64,000 nt of DNA, taken from positions 434,001 to 498,000 of the forward strand of contig CAWJWD010000004.1 of NCBI GenBank assembly GCA_963846505.1, written 5' to 3'. This document shows positions 33,060 to 41,838 of the stretch, one piece after another (position 1 is the first letter of the stretch; the number at the start of each line of letters is the position of its first letter). The translations under genes were made by a program, and so were the position numbers. Under the pieces are notes generated by a model. The model saw only the letters and a list, made by a program, of their open reading frames with translations. It did no database searches and had not been told where the DNA came from. The stretch comes from JACVRW01 sp963846505 (GTDB taxonomy: Bacteria; Actinomycetota; Thermoleophilia; Solirubrobacterales; Thermoleophilaceae).

Positions 33060-33977
33060 TCAGGCACGCGGATGCGCCCGTGCATACGCCGTCCTGAGGC
33101 GCTTCGACTCTACCCGAGTGTAGGTCTGGGTCGTTCCGATCGAGGCGTGGCCGAGCAGCTCCTGGATGCTGCGCAGGTCGGCTCCTCCCTCCAGCAGATG
33201 GGTCGCGAACGAGTGCCGCAGGGTGTGCGGCGTCGCCTCGCCCTGCAGCGCGGCGCGGCGCAGCTGCAGCTTCAGGCGCCGGCGCACGTCCGAGGTCGAC
33301 AGCCGCCGACCGCTCTTGGACAGGAACAGCGCCGGGTCGGCCTCGCCCGTGAGCGCAGGCCGGCCGCGCGTCAGGTAGCCGTCGAGCGCGCGCCATGCCT
33401 GCTCGCCGGCGGGCACCACGCGCGTCTTGTTGCCCTTGCCCTCCACGCGCACCTGCTCGGCGTCCGCGTCGAGGCTCGTGACGTCGAGGTTGACGAGCTC
33501 CTCGGCGCGCAGTCCGGCGGCGTAGGCGAGCTCGAACAGCGCACGGTCGCGCAGTTCGAGCGGGCCGTCGCCGGGAATGCGGTCGAGCAGCTGCTCGACC
33601 TCGGCCGCGCGCAGCACGCGCGGCAGGTACTGGTCCTTCTTGGGCGCGGCGACGAGGTCGGCGGGGTTGGCGTCCAGCTCGCGGCGCTCGACCAGGCGGC
33701 GGTAGAAGCTGCGGATGGCGGCGAGCTTGCGCGCGACCGTCGACTTCTTCGCCCCCCGTTCGGACAGCACGCCCGCGAAGCGGCGCAGGTCGCGGTGGCC
33801 GACGTCCTTGGGACCGAGCTCCTGGCTCGCGGCCCAGTCGGCCAGCTGCTGCAAGTCGACGCCGTACGCGCGGCGCGTCTTCTCGCCCATGCCCTGGGCG
33901 TGCAGACCGGCATCGAAGGCCCGCAGCGCCTCGCGCCAACTAGCCTCTGTCGCCGTGGGAGCGTTCTTCGTCAACAC
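33060..33977 (-). CDS. xerD: Tyrosine recombinase XerD-like
   Basis: 305 residues. N-terminal SAM-like core-binding domain, then the catalytic domain with the full set: Arg in GLRAEELVNL, Lys in EGKGNKTR, HTLRHSFATH (His/Arg), GHASIGTT (His) and nucleophile Tyr in TQTYTRV. Xer recombinases resolve chromosome dimers at dif. The start is uncertain: GTG 33977 is used, which overlaps the divergent gene at 33955 by 23 bases. First gene of a minus-strand run leading to the sigma factor, whose start is 16 bases after its stop. Confidence 0.88.
   Translation of the reverse strand: MLTKNAPTATEASWREALRAFDAGLHAQGMGEKTRRAYGVDLQQLADWAASQELGPKDVGHRDLRRFAGVLSERGAKKSTVARKLAAIRSFYRRLVERRELDANPADLVAAPKKDQYLPRVLRAAEVEQLLDRIPGDGPLELRDRALFELAYAAGLRAEELVNLDVTSLDADAEQVRVEGKGNKTRVVPAGEQAWRALDGYLTRGRPALTGEADPALFLSKSGRRLSTSDVRRRLKLQLRRAALQGEATPHTLRHSFATHLLEGGADLRSIQELLGHASIGTTQTYTRVESKRLRTAYARAHPRA
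33941..33946 (+). promoter_or_regulatory. TAGCCT -10, leaderless promoter
   Basis: TAGCCT ends 8 nt before GTG 33955. It lies inside the first codons of the divergent xerD gene. Confidence 0.42.
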
Positions 33978-34242
33978 GCAGGATGGTCGGGTCGCAACGC
34001 GGACTCAGCTCGCCGAGGCTGAGCTCGTGGACGAGTTCGACAAGCCGATCGTGCCCTGGCATCCGATCCAGGGACCCAGCGACGCGTCGACGATGTGGTA
34101 CTCGGTGTTGCGCAAGCGCGAGCGGGGCGTCTTCATCGGCACGCTCTGCATTCGACACACCGGCCGCCAAGCCTCCCTGGAAGAGCGAGGTTGGGAAGAG
34201 GTCCCAATCGCCGAGATCGGCGTCGAGGGCGCTCGAGCCTAG
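33955..34242 (+). CDS. Small hypothetical protein
   Basis: 95 residues from GTG 33955. It begins GAFFVNTQDGRVATRTQLAE, with a central DASTMWYSVLRKRERGVFIG and an acidic C terminus. No family recognised. TAGCCT 8 nt upstream suggests a leaderless transcript. Its stop shares CTAG (34239-34242) with the convergent L,D-transpeptidase gene. That tight fit and a normal amino-acid profile argue that it is real rather than a shadow. Confidence 0.55.
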   Translation: MGAFFVNTQDGRVATRTQLAEAELVDEFDKPIVPWHPIQGPSDASTMWYSVLRKRERGVFIGTLCIRHTGRQASLEERGWEEVPIAEIGVEGARA

Positions 34243-35273
34243 GCGATGTAGATCGGTGCCCCGACCGGCACCTGGTCGTAGAGGTCGATCACGTCGGAGA
34301 CCGCCATGCGGATGCAGCCGTGCGAGGCCGCGCTGCCGAGCGAGTAGGTGTCGTCGGTGCCGTGGATGCCGGCACCGTCGAAGATGCCCAGCCAGCGTGC
34401 CTTGAGCGGGTTCTCCGCCGTGCCTCCAGGGATCACCTGGCCGGCCAGGTCGCCGGCCCACGAGCTGTGGGGAACCGTCCAGGCGGGATCGACCGCCTTG
34501 TTCTGGATGTGGTAGAGCCCGGCGGGCGTGTCGAAGCCGACCGCGCCCACGGCGACCGTGTACTCCTTGCTCAGCTTCAGGTCCTTGTAGAGGCGCAGCT
34601 GGAAGTTGCTGCGGTCGGCCACCAGCACGACCGGGTACTTCTTGGCCAGCTGGGCGGTCGTCACCTTCGGCTGCACCGTCTTGACCGGCGGCTTGACGAC
34701 GCGATCGACGCCCGGGACCGTGAGCGACTGGGCGATGCGCTGGCGCAGCGCCGCCGTGCGCACCTCGATGCCCGGCTGCTCCTCGACCTCCTCCAGCGAC
34801 GGGAAGTCGACCGAGGCGTCACGCGGCTCCTGGTCGAGCTTGGCCGCCACGCGCTTGACGAGCCCGTCGACCGCCTGCTCGGAGTAGGTGACTCTCGCCG
34901 GCACCTGCGCGTCCTCGCTGCCGCCGGTGATGTCGCGCGCGACGCGCGTGACGATGGAGCCGTCGCGACTCTTGGCGACCGCCTCGTCGATCATGCCGCC
35001 GACGTCCGCGTGCACGCCGGCGTCCTGGGCCGAGAGCGTGAAGCGCTGGCCGCCTCGGCGCACGACGATCGGCTCGTCGAGCGCGCCCTGCAGCTCGCGC
35101 TGGACTGCGGTTCGCGCCTCGTCGGCCTTCATGCCCCCGACGTCGACCCCGGCCACGGTCACGCCCGTGGCGATCACGTCCTCCCGCGACGAGTCGTACG
35201 CGTAGGCGCCGACGGCCGCGACGACCAGGATCAGGACGAGCGCAGCCAGGAAGATGAACGACTTCTGCTTCAT
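34239..35273 (-). CDS. L,D-transpeptidase (YkuD) with PG-binding-4 domain
   Basis: 344 residues. An N-terminal membrane anchor (SFIFLAALVLILVVAAVGAYA) is followed by a VanW/PG_binding_4-type domain (about 35-190; GVDVGGMKADEARTAVQREL) and the YkuD catalytic domain (about 215-344), which ends in IHGTD...SHGCIRM with the nucleophile Cys and its His. It forms 3-3 cross-links or attaches proteins to peptidoglycan outside the membrane. Upstream (about 35308-35313, minus) TACGCT may be the -10. Confidence 0.92.
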   Translation of the reverse strand: MKQKSFIFLAALVLILVVAAVGAYAYDSSREDVIATGVTVAGVDVGGMKADEARTAVQRELQGALDEPIVVRRGGQRFTLSAQDAGVHADVGGMIDEAVAKSRDGSIVTRVARDITGGSEDAQVPARVTYSEQAVDGLVKRVAAKLDQEPRDASVDFPSLEEVEEQPGIEVRTAALRQRIAQSLTVPGVDRVVKPPVKTVQPKVTTAQLAKKYPVVLVADRSNFQLRLYKDLKLSKEYTVAVGAVGFDTPAGLYHIQNKAVDPAWTVPHSSWAGDLAGQVIPGGTAENPLKARWLGIFDGAGIHGTDDTYSLGSAASHGCIRMAVSDVIDLYDQVPVGAPIYIA

Positions 35274-35370
35274 GCGAGCGGGTACGGCAGCGGGACGCCG
35301 CTGGATCAGCGTAGCGCCAGTCGAGGCGGATGCCGACTTGTGAACGCGTGCTTGCGTCGGTTTTCCGCTG

Positions 35371-36633
35371 CTAGGCGCGCGATTCCCTGCGCGCCAGCAG
35401 CGATTCCAGCTCCCCGATCACCTCTGCGCGGGCGCGGTTGCTGCGCTCGTGCTCGAGCAGCGCGATCAGGTCGGGGCTCTCGAGCGAGATCAGCAGCGTG
35501 ATCACCTCGTTGGCCTCGAGCTCGTCGTAGCGCTGCACCGGGGCCCGTTCGAGGCCGGTGGCGAGCACGGCGGCCTCGGTCGCGCGCTGGCTGGCCAGCG
35601 AGCCGCGCACGTGCGGGCTCCAGCGCAAGAACTCCTCGACCTCGCGCTCGTAGCGGTAGGGCTCGGTGGCGCTGCGCACGATCGGGTGCAGGCGCAGGTG
35701 CTCGGCGAGCCCGAGCACGGTCTCGCGGCTCGTGTACTGGTAGACGAAGCCGGCGGCCTTGAAGCGACGGTTGTCGACGCCGCGGCCGAAGCGCAGCTGG
35801 TTGAGCATCTCGGCCGGGATCCGCACGCCCAGCCGCCGCAACGCGGACGCCGCCAGACCCGTCCCCCACGGTGGCAGCAGCGGCGCGTAGGGCTTACCCA
35901 GCAGCCCGGCGATCTCGGTCAGCGCCAGCACGCCGTCGCCGGCGACGTTGAAGGTGCCCGGCAGGTCGTCGACGACCGCGTGCTCGAGCGCGTGCACGAC
36001 GTCGTCCTCGTGGACGACCTGGTAGCGCGGGTCGAAGCCGAGGATCGTCGGCACCACCGGCAGCGAGAAGAGGTCGACGTGCGAGGTGCGCACGTCGGGG
36101 CCGAGCACGTTGGCGAAGCGCAGCACGCTGACGGTGGCGCTCGGGTTGCGCTCGGCGAAGTCGCCCAACGCCGCCTCGGCCTCGACGATGTCGCGCTCGA
36201 TCGGCGTGCGCGGCCGCTGCGGGCGGCGCATCGACTCGTCGAAGAAGGCCGGATCCTCCTGCTCGCAGCCGTAGTAGTGCGTCGAGGACTTGAACACCAC
36301 CTTGCGCACCGGCGAGCTCGGCCCGCCGCAGGCGGCGAGGATGTTCATCGTGCCGATGACGTTGTTCTCGTGCGCGCGCTGGGCGCTGGTGGTGGAAGAG
36401 TCGACCACCAGCCGCGTGTCGACGACGGTGTCGATCTCGGCCGCCTCGACCACGCGTCTGAGCAGGCCGTGCTGGGCGCCGACCTTGACGTACTCGGTGC
36501 GGTCGAGCTCGACGGTCGGCTCCTCGCTGTCGACGCCGATGATCGCCTCGATCTGAGGGAAGCGCTCCAGCGCGCGGGCCAGGCGGCCACCCCAGTAGGT
36601 GGACAGCCCGGTGATGAGGACGCGCCGGGTCAC
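35371..36633 (-). CDS. NAD-dependent epimerase/dehydratase family protein
   Basis: 420 residues. Start GTG 36633 overlaps the acyltransferase stop (GTGA). RRVLITGLSTYWGGRLAR is a variant Rossmann nucleotide-binding motif (usual GxxGxxG altered). KSSTHYYG carries the Tyr, but with no Lys at the usual YxxxK spacing, so catalysis may differ. The C-terminal 100 residues form an extra helical region (ELEANEVITLLISLESPDLIALLEHE). Similar SDR-plus-tail proteins occur beside acyltransferases in actinobacteria, probably in lipid or envelope metabolism. Confidence 0.75.
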   Translation of the reverse strand: MTRRVLITGLSTYWGGRLARALERFPQIEAIIGVDSEEPTVELDRTEYVKVGAQHGLLRRVVEAAEIDTVVDTRLVVDSSTTSAQRAHENNVIGTMNILAACGGPSSPVRKVVFKSSTHYYGCEQEDPAFFDESMRRPQRPRTPIERDIVEAEAALGDFAERNPSATVSVLRFANVLGPDVRTSHVDLFSLPVVPTILGFDPRYQVVHEDDVVHALEHAVVDDLPGTFNVAGDGVLALTEIAGLLGKPYAPLLPPWGTGLAASALRRLGVRIPAEMLNQLRFGRGVDNRRFKAAGFVYQYTSRETVLGLAEHLRLHPIVRSATEPYRYEREVEEFLRWSPHVRGSLASQRATEAAVLATGLERAPVQRYDELEANEVITLLISLESPDLIALLEHERSNRARAEVIGELESLLARRESRA

Positions 36634-37520
36634 CCGAACCAGACGGACTTGCGGGTGGCCAGCATGTCCCAGAGGTTCTCCTGGATGCGCGCGCGGACCT
36701 CGTGCGCGACCGTCTGCACGAGCGCCTTGTCCTCGTGCATGCCCTCGTGCTCGAAGTGGATCGGCTCGAGGAAGCGCAGCTTGAACTTGGCCGGCAGGTA
36801 GCCGAAGACCCCCAGCGCCGCCAGGTGCGGGAAGCTCGGCGTGATCGGGAAGTAGGGCAGCCCGCTGAGCCGCTTCAGCACCCCGAGCTGGGCGAACACC
36901 GGCGCCGCCTCCTCGGCGCCGACGACGCAGACCGGCACGATCGGCGCCTGCGCGCGCATCGCCGCCTCGACGAAGCCGCCGCGGCCGAAGCGGCGCAGCC
37001 GGTAGCGGTCCTTGTAGAGCTTCTCGGTGCCCTTGCGGCCCTCGGGAAAGACGAGCACGAGCTGCTGCTCGTCGTAGAGCAGGCGCTGCACGTTGGCCGG
37101 GTGCGCGGTCACGGCGCCGATCTTCGGCAGCAGCATCGAGAAGCCCGGAAAGCCGCGGAAGAAGTTCTCGACGGTGATGTTCAGCTTGCGCGGGTGGCCG
37201 TGCTCCTCCTGGATCGCCTTGGCGATCATCGCCGCGTCGGGCGGCAGGGCACCGGCGTGGTTGGAGACCAGCAGCGCGCCGCCGGTGGCCGGCACGTGCT
37301 CGATCCCCTCGACCTCGACGCGGAACCAGTAGCGATAGAACCACTCGTAGAGCGTCGCGTCCATGAAGCCCTCGACGCGCTCGGAGCGCCCCCAGTCGTC
37401 GAGCTGGCGCTCGGGCTCGACGCCGGCGAGGTGGTCGCGCAGCTCGGGCCGCTGCGCCAGCGCCCCGCCGCTGGGGCGCGGCTCGCGCTGGGAGAGTGTC
37501 GTGCGCTCGGAATCGGCCAC
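36630..37520 (-). CDS. Lysophospholipid acyltransferase family protein
   Basis: 296 residues. ALLVSNHAGALPPDA is the NHxG...D motif of the MGAT-like acyltransferase group, rather than the NHxSxxD form of PlsC. VFPEGRKGTEK is the substrate-binding motif, and IVPVCVVGAEEAAPVF follows. No clear membrane helix except a short hydrophobic stretch. It probably acylates a glycerolipid or related acceptor at the membrane. Coupled to the epimerase gene by GTGA. Start GTG 37520, with CACAAT 6 nt upstream. Confidence 0.85.
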   Translation of the reverse strand: MADSERTTLSQREPRPSGGALAQRPELRDHLAGVEPERQLDDWGRSERVEGFMDATLYEWFYRYWFRVEVEGIEHVPATGGALLVSNHAGALPPDAAMIAKAIQEEHGHPRKLNITVENFFRGFPGFSMLLPKIGAVTAHPANVQRLLYDEQQLVLVFPEGRKGTEKLYKDRYRLRRFGRGGFVEAAMRAQAPIVPVCVVGAEEAAPVFAQLGVLKRLSGLPYFPITPSFPHLAALGVFGYLPAKFKLRFLEPIHFEHEGMHEDKALVQTVAHEVRARIQENLWDMLATRKSVWFG

Positions 37521-37568
37521 CCGGCGATTGTGGCAAGCCCGCGCCGACGACTACGATCCCACGCTCGG

Positions 37569-38285
37569 ATGCGCTCCAAGGACGCCGTGCGGCGCGAGGT
37601 CTGGGAGGCGATGGAGCGGGAGGGCGTGGCGCGCTTTCCCGGCGCCTCGGGCCGGATCCCGAACTTCGCCGGCGCCAAGGGCGCCGCCGAACGCCTCGCG
37701 CGCCATCCGTGCTGGGTCGAGGCGCAGACGCTCAAGGCCAACCCCGACGCGCCCCAGACCCACGCTCGCCGACTCGCGCTGGCACAGGGCAAGACGCTCG
37801 TGATGGCGGTGCCGCGGCTGCGCGACCAGCACCCGTTCCGGCTGCTCGACCCGCGGCGGCTGTCGGCCGAGCAGCGACGCGAGGCGGCCACGATCAAGGG
37901 CGCGCTCCGCCACGGAACCGTGATCGACCTCGACCAGGTGCCGCCGCTCGACCTCGTGCTGACCGGCTCCGTCGGCGTCAACCTGAAGGGGGCGCGGCTG
38001 GGCAAGGGCGGCGGCTTCTCGGATCTCGAGTTCGCGCTGCTGAGCCAAGCGGGCCGCATCGACCGTCGCACGCTCGTCGCGACCACCGTGCACCCGCTGC
38101 AGATCATGCGCGAGAACCTGCTCATGACCGCGCACGACATCCCGCTCAACCTGATCGCCACGCCACGCGCGGTGATCGAGGTCGACGGCGCCTACGAGCG
38201 GCCGACGGGGGTGCTCTGGAACCACCTCCAGCCGCCGCAGATCCACGAGATCCCGGTGCTGGAGCGCTACGGGAAGGCGGGCTAG
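37569..38285 (+). CDS. 5-formyltetrahydrofolate cyclo-ligase family protein
   Basis: 238 residues, in the cyclo-ligase fold: KDAVRREVWEAMEREG at the N terminus, then LVLTGSVGVNLKGARLGKGGGFSD, where GxxLGxGGG is the ATP/phosphate loop, and later VATTVHPLQIM. The branch is closer to the larger MTHFS-domain proteins than to short YgfA. It would convert 5-formyl-THF to methenyl-THF with ATP. Its stop and that of the convergent phosphatase gene abut as TAGCTA. Confidence 0.82.
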   Translation: MRSKDAVRREVWEAMEREGVARFPGASGRIPNFAGAKGAAERLARHPCWVEAQTLKANPDAPQTHARRLALAQGKTLVMAVPRLRDQHPFRLLDPRRLSAEQRREAATIKGALRHGTVIDLDQVPPLDLVLTGSVGVNLKGARLGKGGGFSDLEFALLSQAGRIDRRTLVATTVHPLQIMRENLLMTAHDIPLNLIATPRAVIEVDGAYERPTGVLWNHLQPPQIHEIPVLERYGKAG

Positions 38286-38855
38286 CTACGCGCCGTCGCC
38301 GCGTTGCAGCGCGGCGTCGACCAACGGCGCGAGCGTGCGCCAGTCCTGCGCGGCGATCACCCCGCCGGCCTCGACCACGTCCTCGTTCCACGGATGGATC
38401 AGCGTCGCGACGAGGATTCCCTCGGCGCGGGCGCGCTCGATGTTGACCGGGCTGTCGTCGACGAGCAGGTCGATCTCGAGCTCGACGCAGCGGGTGACCT
38501 TGTCGAACGAGCAGTGCAGGTCGTGGTAGGGCAGCTCGATCGCCTCCAGCCAGCGCTCGGTCGCCGGTCCGGCGCTCGTGCGGCGGTGGCTGGTGATGTG
38601 GATCCAGTGCCCCTCGTCGTGCCAGCGGCGCACGGTCTCGACCGCGTCGGGGTAGGGCACGCCGGCCGCGACGTTCGCGTCGGAGTGGGTCTCCTCGACG
38701 CAGTGCACCAGCGCGTCGCGCTCGAGCGCGCTGATCCCCCAGTCGCGCTGCTGCTCGTAGGGCAGGTCGACCCCGTAGCGCTCGGCGGCGACCCGCTGCA
38801 GGATGTCCCAGTACGGGTGCAGCGTCGAGTCGATGTCCAGCGCAATCCTCGCCAT
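38286..38855 (-). CDS. HAD-family phosphatase, 5'(3')-deoxyribonucleotidase-like (NT5C)
   Basis: 189 residues. DIDSTLHPYWD is the HAD nucleophile loop (DxDxT form), ITSHRRTS the second motif and LLVDDSPVNIERA the acidic motif IV, all as in NT5C-type nucleotidases. ATG 38855, with TAGGGT 9 nt upstream on the minus strand that overlaps the -10 of the divergent gene. Confidence 0.78.
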   Translation of the reverse strand: MARIALDIDSTLHPYWDILQRVAAERYGVDLPYEQQRDWGISALERDALVHCVEETHSDANVAAGVPYPDAVETVRRWHDEGHWIHITSHRRTSAGPATERWLEAIELPYHDLHCSFDKVTRCVELEIDLLVDDSPVNIERARAEGILVATLIHPWNEDVVEAGGVIAAQDWRTLAPLVDAALQRGDGA

Positions 38856-38863
38856 GGGCGGGG

Positions 38864-38870
38864 TACCCTA
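38864..38870. promoter_or_regulatory. Superimposed divergent -10 hexamers
   Basis: On the plus strand TACCCT (38864-38869) ends 7 nt before ATG 38877. On the minus strand TAGGGT (38865-38870) ends 9 nt before ATG 38855. The two start codons are only 21 bp apart, so both promoters use the same bases. Confidence 0.5.
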
Positions 38871-38876
38871 CGCGCT

Positions 38877-39857
38877 ATGGCTCGCCTGATCGCCTCGACG
38901 GCCCTGCCGAGCTCGCCCCGCAGCGCACGCCGCGCGGGCGAGGGCTACGGCGTCTCCGACGCTCCGGACTGGCGCACGCTGGACTGGCGCCGCGAGCTGC
39001 GGCGCGCCGTGGTCGACGGCGCGGAGCTCAACTACGTCGACGTCGGTCCGCGCGAGAGCGACCTGCCGCCGCTGGTGTTCGTGCACGGGCTCGGCGGGCA
39101 GTGGCAGAACTGGCTCGAGAACATCCTGCGCCCGGCGCGCGAGCGGCGCGTGATCGCGCTCGACCTGCCCGGCTTCGGCGCCTCGCCGGCTGCGGCCGAC
39201 GGGGTCTCGATCCCCGGCTTCGCGCGACAGGTCGAGGGCCTCTGCGAGCAGCTCGGGCTCGGCCCGGTGGTGCTGGTCGGCAACTCGATGGGCGGCTTCG
39301 TCACCAGCGAGGTCGCGATCCAGTTCCCGGCGCGGGTGGAGCGGCTGGTGCTCGTCTCCGCCGCCGGCATCAGCACCACGGCGGTGCACGCGGCGCCGTT
39401 GCTGACGCTCGGCCGCGCCGCCTCGGCCGCCACCGCCTACGCCGTCCCGCGCCAGCGCGCGGTGGCCCGCCGGCCGCTGTCGCGCCACCTGGCGCTCGCG
39501 CTCGTCGCGCGCCACCCGAGCCTGCTCAAGCCGGACCTCGCCTACGAGGGCTTCATCAGCGGTGCGGGCAAGCCCGGCTTCAACGACGCCTTCCGCGCGA
39601 CGCTCGCCTACGACGCCCGCCACCGGCTGCCCGAGATCGGCTGCCCGACGCTGGTCGTCTGGGGCGAGAACGACGCGATCATCCCGGTGCGCGACGCGCA
39701 CCACTTCGAGCGCGTGATCGGCGACGCGCGCAAGCTCCTGATGCGCGACACCGGTCACATCTCGATGGCCGAGCGCCCACGCGCGTTCAACGACGCGCTG
39801 GAGTCCTTCATGGCCGAGCTCGGCGCGGCCGAGCGCACGGTCGACCAGGCAGCCTGA
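38877..39857 (+). CDS. Alpha/beta hydrolase
   Basis: 326 residues. LVFVHGLGGQWQNW is the oxyanion region, LVGNSMGGFVTSE carries the nucleophile Ser, VVWGENDAIIP the Asp and DTGHISMAERP the His. An N-terminal 50-residue basic extension precedes the fold. Family members include esterases, haloperoxidases and C-C hydrolases; substrate cannot be told. Probable leaderless start (TACCCT 7 nt upstream). Confidence 0.88.
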   Translation: MARLIASTALPSSPRSARRAGEGYGVSDAPDWRTLDWRRELRRAVVDGAELNYVDVGPRESDLPPLVFVHGLGGQWQNWLENILRPARERRVIALDLPGFGASPAAADGVSIPGFARQVEGLCEQLGLGPVVLVGNSMGGFVTSEVAIQFPARVERLVLVSAAGISTTAVHAAPLLTLGRAASAATAYAVPRQRAVARRPLSRHLALALVARHPSLLKPDLAYEGFISGAGKPGFNDAFRATLAYDARHRLPEIGCPTLVVWGENDAIIPVRDAHHFERVIGDARKLLMRDTGHISMAERPRAFNDALESFMAELGAAERTVDQAA

Positions 39858-39868
39858 GTCGCGCCGGC

Positions 39869-39874
39869 TAGCGT
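39869..39874 (+). promoter_or_regulatory. TAGCGT -10, leaderless promoter
   Basis: TAGCGT ends 7 nt before GTG 39882, the start of the first PH-domain gene. Confidence 0.5.
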
Positions 39875-39881
39875 CCGGGGC

Positions 39882-40403
39882 GTGGACGACCAGTCCCAGC
39901 CCGTCACGCTGGTGCCCGAGTCCGAGCGGACGCTCGCCGAGCCGTCGCGTCAGCTGCCGGCGCAGGCGCGCACCTACTTCGTGCTCGAGTCGCTCGGCGG
40001 CGGCGTGGGCGCGACGATCGCGGCGGTCGTGCTCGCCGGCGGGCTCGACGGTCACGTGCCGGGGCTGCTCGTGCTGGCGCTGCGCGTGCTCGTGCCGGTC
40101 CTGGCGCTCGGCGGCGGGCTGGCCTTCGGCCTGCTGCGCTATCGCCACTGGCGCTACGAGCTGCGCGACGAGGAGATCGACCTCCAGCGTGGCGCGTTCG
40201 TGGTCACGCGCACGCTGATTCCGATCGTGCGCGTCCAGCACGTGGACACGCGTCGCAGCTGGCTCGCCGATCAGATCGGGGTCCAGGCGGTGGTGGTGCA
40301 CACCGCCGCCGGGTCGCACGAGATCCCGGCGCTGACCCCCGACGAGGCGGCCGCCGTGCGAGACCGCATCGCGCTGCTCGCACGTCGACCCGATGACCTC
40401 TGA
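39882..40403 (+). CDS. Membrane PH-domain protein (YdbS-like)
   Basis: 173 residues. Two membrane helices (about 40-90) are followed by a bacterial PH-like domain (bPH2): YELRDEEIDLQRGAFVVTRTLIPIVRVQHVDTRRSW, the standard YdbS pattern. It overlaps the next gene, YdbT-like, by 11 bases. In Bacillus, YdbS/YdbT protect against antimicrobial peptides. Start GTG 39882. Confidence 0.88.
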   Translation: MDDQSQPVTLVPESERTLAEPSRQLPAQARTYFVLESLGGGVGATIAAVVLAGGLDGHVPGLLVLALRVLVPVLALGGGLAFGLLRYRHWRYELRDEEIDLQRGAFVVTRTLIPIVRVQHVDTRRSWLADQIGVQAVVVHTAAGSHEIPALTPDEAAAVRDRIALLARRPDDL

Positions 40404-41838
40404 GCCGCCGCTCGAACCGCAGCCGACGCCCACGCCCGCGCGCCGGCCCGAACCACGCCGCCTCCACCCCGCCGCGATCGTCACCGGCGCGGTCGAGAGC
40501 GTGCGCGAGGTCGCGATGGCGATCGTGGTCGGCGTCGTCCTGCAGGCCGGCTCCGGTGGCTTTGGCTCCGGCTGGGCGCTCGCGCTGACGCTCGGCGGGG
40601 CGGTCGTGGCGCTCGGGCTCGGCTGGCTGCGCTGGGCCAATGAGCGGTACGAGGTCGCCGACGACACCATCCGCCACCGCCGCGGCGTGATCTCGCCGGA
40701 CGAGACGTCGGTGCCGCTCGCGCGCGTCCAGGCGCTCGACACCAGTCAGGGGCCGATCCAGCGCCTGTTCGGCGTCTACGCGGTGCACGTCCAGACGGCG
40801 GGCGGCGGCGCCAAGGGCGAGGTCGAGCTACGGGCGTTGAGCACCGAGGCGGTGGCGGAGCTGCGCGCGGCCGCGGGCTTCGAGGAGCCGGTCGCGCAGG
40901 AGCTGCCGGAGTGGCGGCTGGGCCGGCGGCGGCTGCTGGTGGCAGCGCTCACCGCGCCGCAGTTCGGCGTCGTGCTGCCGCTGCTCGGCGCCGTCGCGGC
41001 AGGTCTCGACAACGCGCTCTCGGGCGAGACGGTGCGCGACCTGGTCGACCGCGCTCCCAGCGACGCCGCGGGCGTCGAGTTGCTGGTGGCGGCGATCGTC
41101 GTGGCCGGCTGGCTGATCTCGTTCCTGGGTGCGTTCGTGGCGTTCGCCGGCTTCAGGGTCGTGCGCGACGAGGAGCGCCTGCGGATCCAGCGTGGGCTGC
41201 TCCAGCGACGCGTCGCGAGCGTGCCGATCCGCCGTGTGCAGGCGGTCGACGTGGTCGAGGGCACGTTGCGGCGGCCGTTCGGCCTCGCTGCCGTGCGCAT
41301 CGAGGTCGCTGGCTACCGCGCCGAGCCCGCGGCGGCGCAGACGCTGTTTCCCGTGGTGCGGCTGGCGGAGGTCGACGCGCTGCTGCGCGCCTACGTCCCG
41401 CACCTGGGCGGCGCGCTGGGGCCGCTGGAGGCGCCGCCGGCCCGGGCACGCCGGCGCTACGTGCTGCCGCCGCTGGGACTGGGGGCGCTGCTCGGGGTCG
41501 GCGTGCTGCTGGCCTGGTCGCCGGGCTGGCCGCTGCTGCCGTTGCTCGCGGCGCTGGGCGGCGCCGTCGGACTCGGCCGCTATCGGGCCGCTGGCTGGCG
41601 GCTGACCGACGCCGCGGTCGTGATGCGCCGGCGCCGCTGGTCGCCGGCACGCAGCACGCTGGTGGCGGGGTTGGGACGGCTGCAGGAGGAGGAGCTGGCA
41701 CAGAACCCGCTCCAGCGCCGAGCGCAGTTGGCGGACCTGAGCGTCGCCGTCGGCTCGGGCAAGACCGGACGCGTGGCGCAGTTGGAGCTGACGACGGCGA
41801 CGTGGCTGTTCGCGCGCTTGCGCTCGCTCAGCTCGTGA
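40393..41838 (+). CDS. Membrane protein with PH domains (YdbT-like)
   Basis: 481 residues with paired membrane helices alternating with bPH2 domains: YEVADDTIRHRRGVISPDE...VPLARVQALD (about 75-160), LRIQRGLLQRRVASVPIRRVQAVD (about 255-340) and a weaker third (WRLTDAAVVMRRRRWSPAR, about 395-475). Together with the preceding YdbS-like protein it forms a two-gene unit. The stop overlaps the convergent ilvD gene by 11 bases. Confidence 0.87.
   Translation: MTSEPPLEPQPTPTPARRPEPRRLHPAAIVTGAVESVREVAMAIVVGVVLQAGSGGFGSGWALALTLGGAVVALGLGWLRWANERYEVADDTIRHRRGVISPDETSVPLARVQALDTSQGPIQRLFGVYAVHVQTAGGGAKGEVELRALSTEAVAELRAAAGFEEPVAQELPEWRLGRRRLLVAALTAPQFGVVLPLLGAVAAGLDNALSGETVRDLVDRAPSDAAGVELLVAAIVVAGWLISFLGAFVAFAGFRVVRDEERLRIQRGLLQRRVASVPIRRVQAVDVVEGTLRRPFGLAAVRIEVAGYRAEPAAAQTLFPVVRLAEVDALLRAYVPHLGGALGPLEAPPARARRRYVLPPLGLGALLGVGVLLAWSPGWPLLPLLAALGGAVGLGRYRAAGWRLTDAAVVMRRRRWSPARSTLVAGLGRLQEEELAQNPLQRRAQLADLSVAVGSGKTGRVAQLELTTATWLFARLRSLSS

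Noticed and set aside
33040..33980. Tyrosine recombinase as sign of an integrated element
   Set aside because: Length, catalytic set and chromosomal setting fit housekeeping XerD; no attachment repeats, phage or transfer genes are around it.
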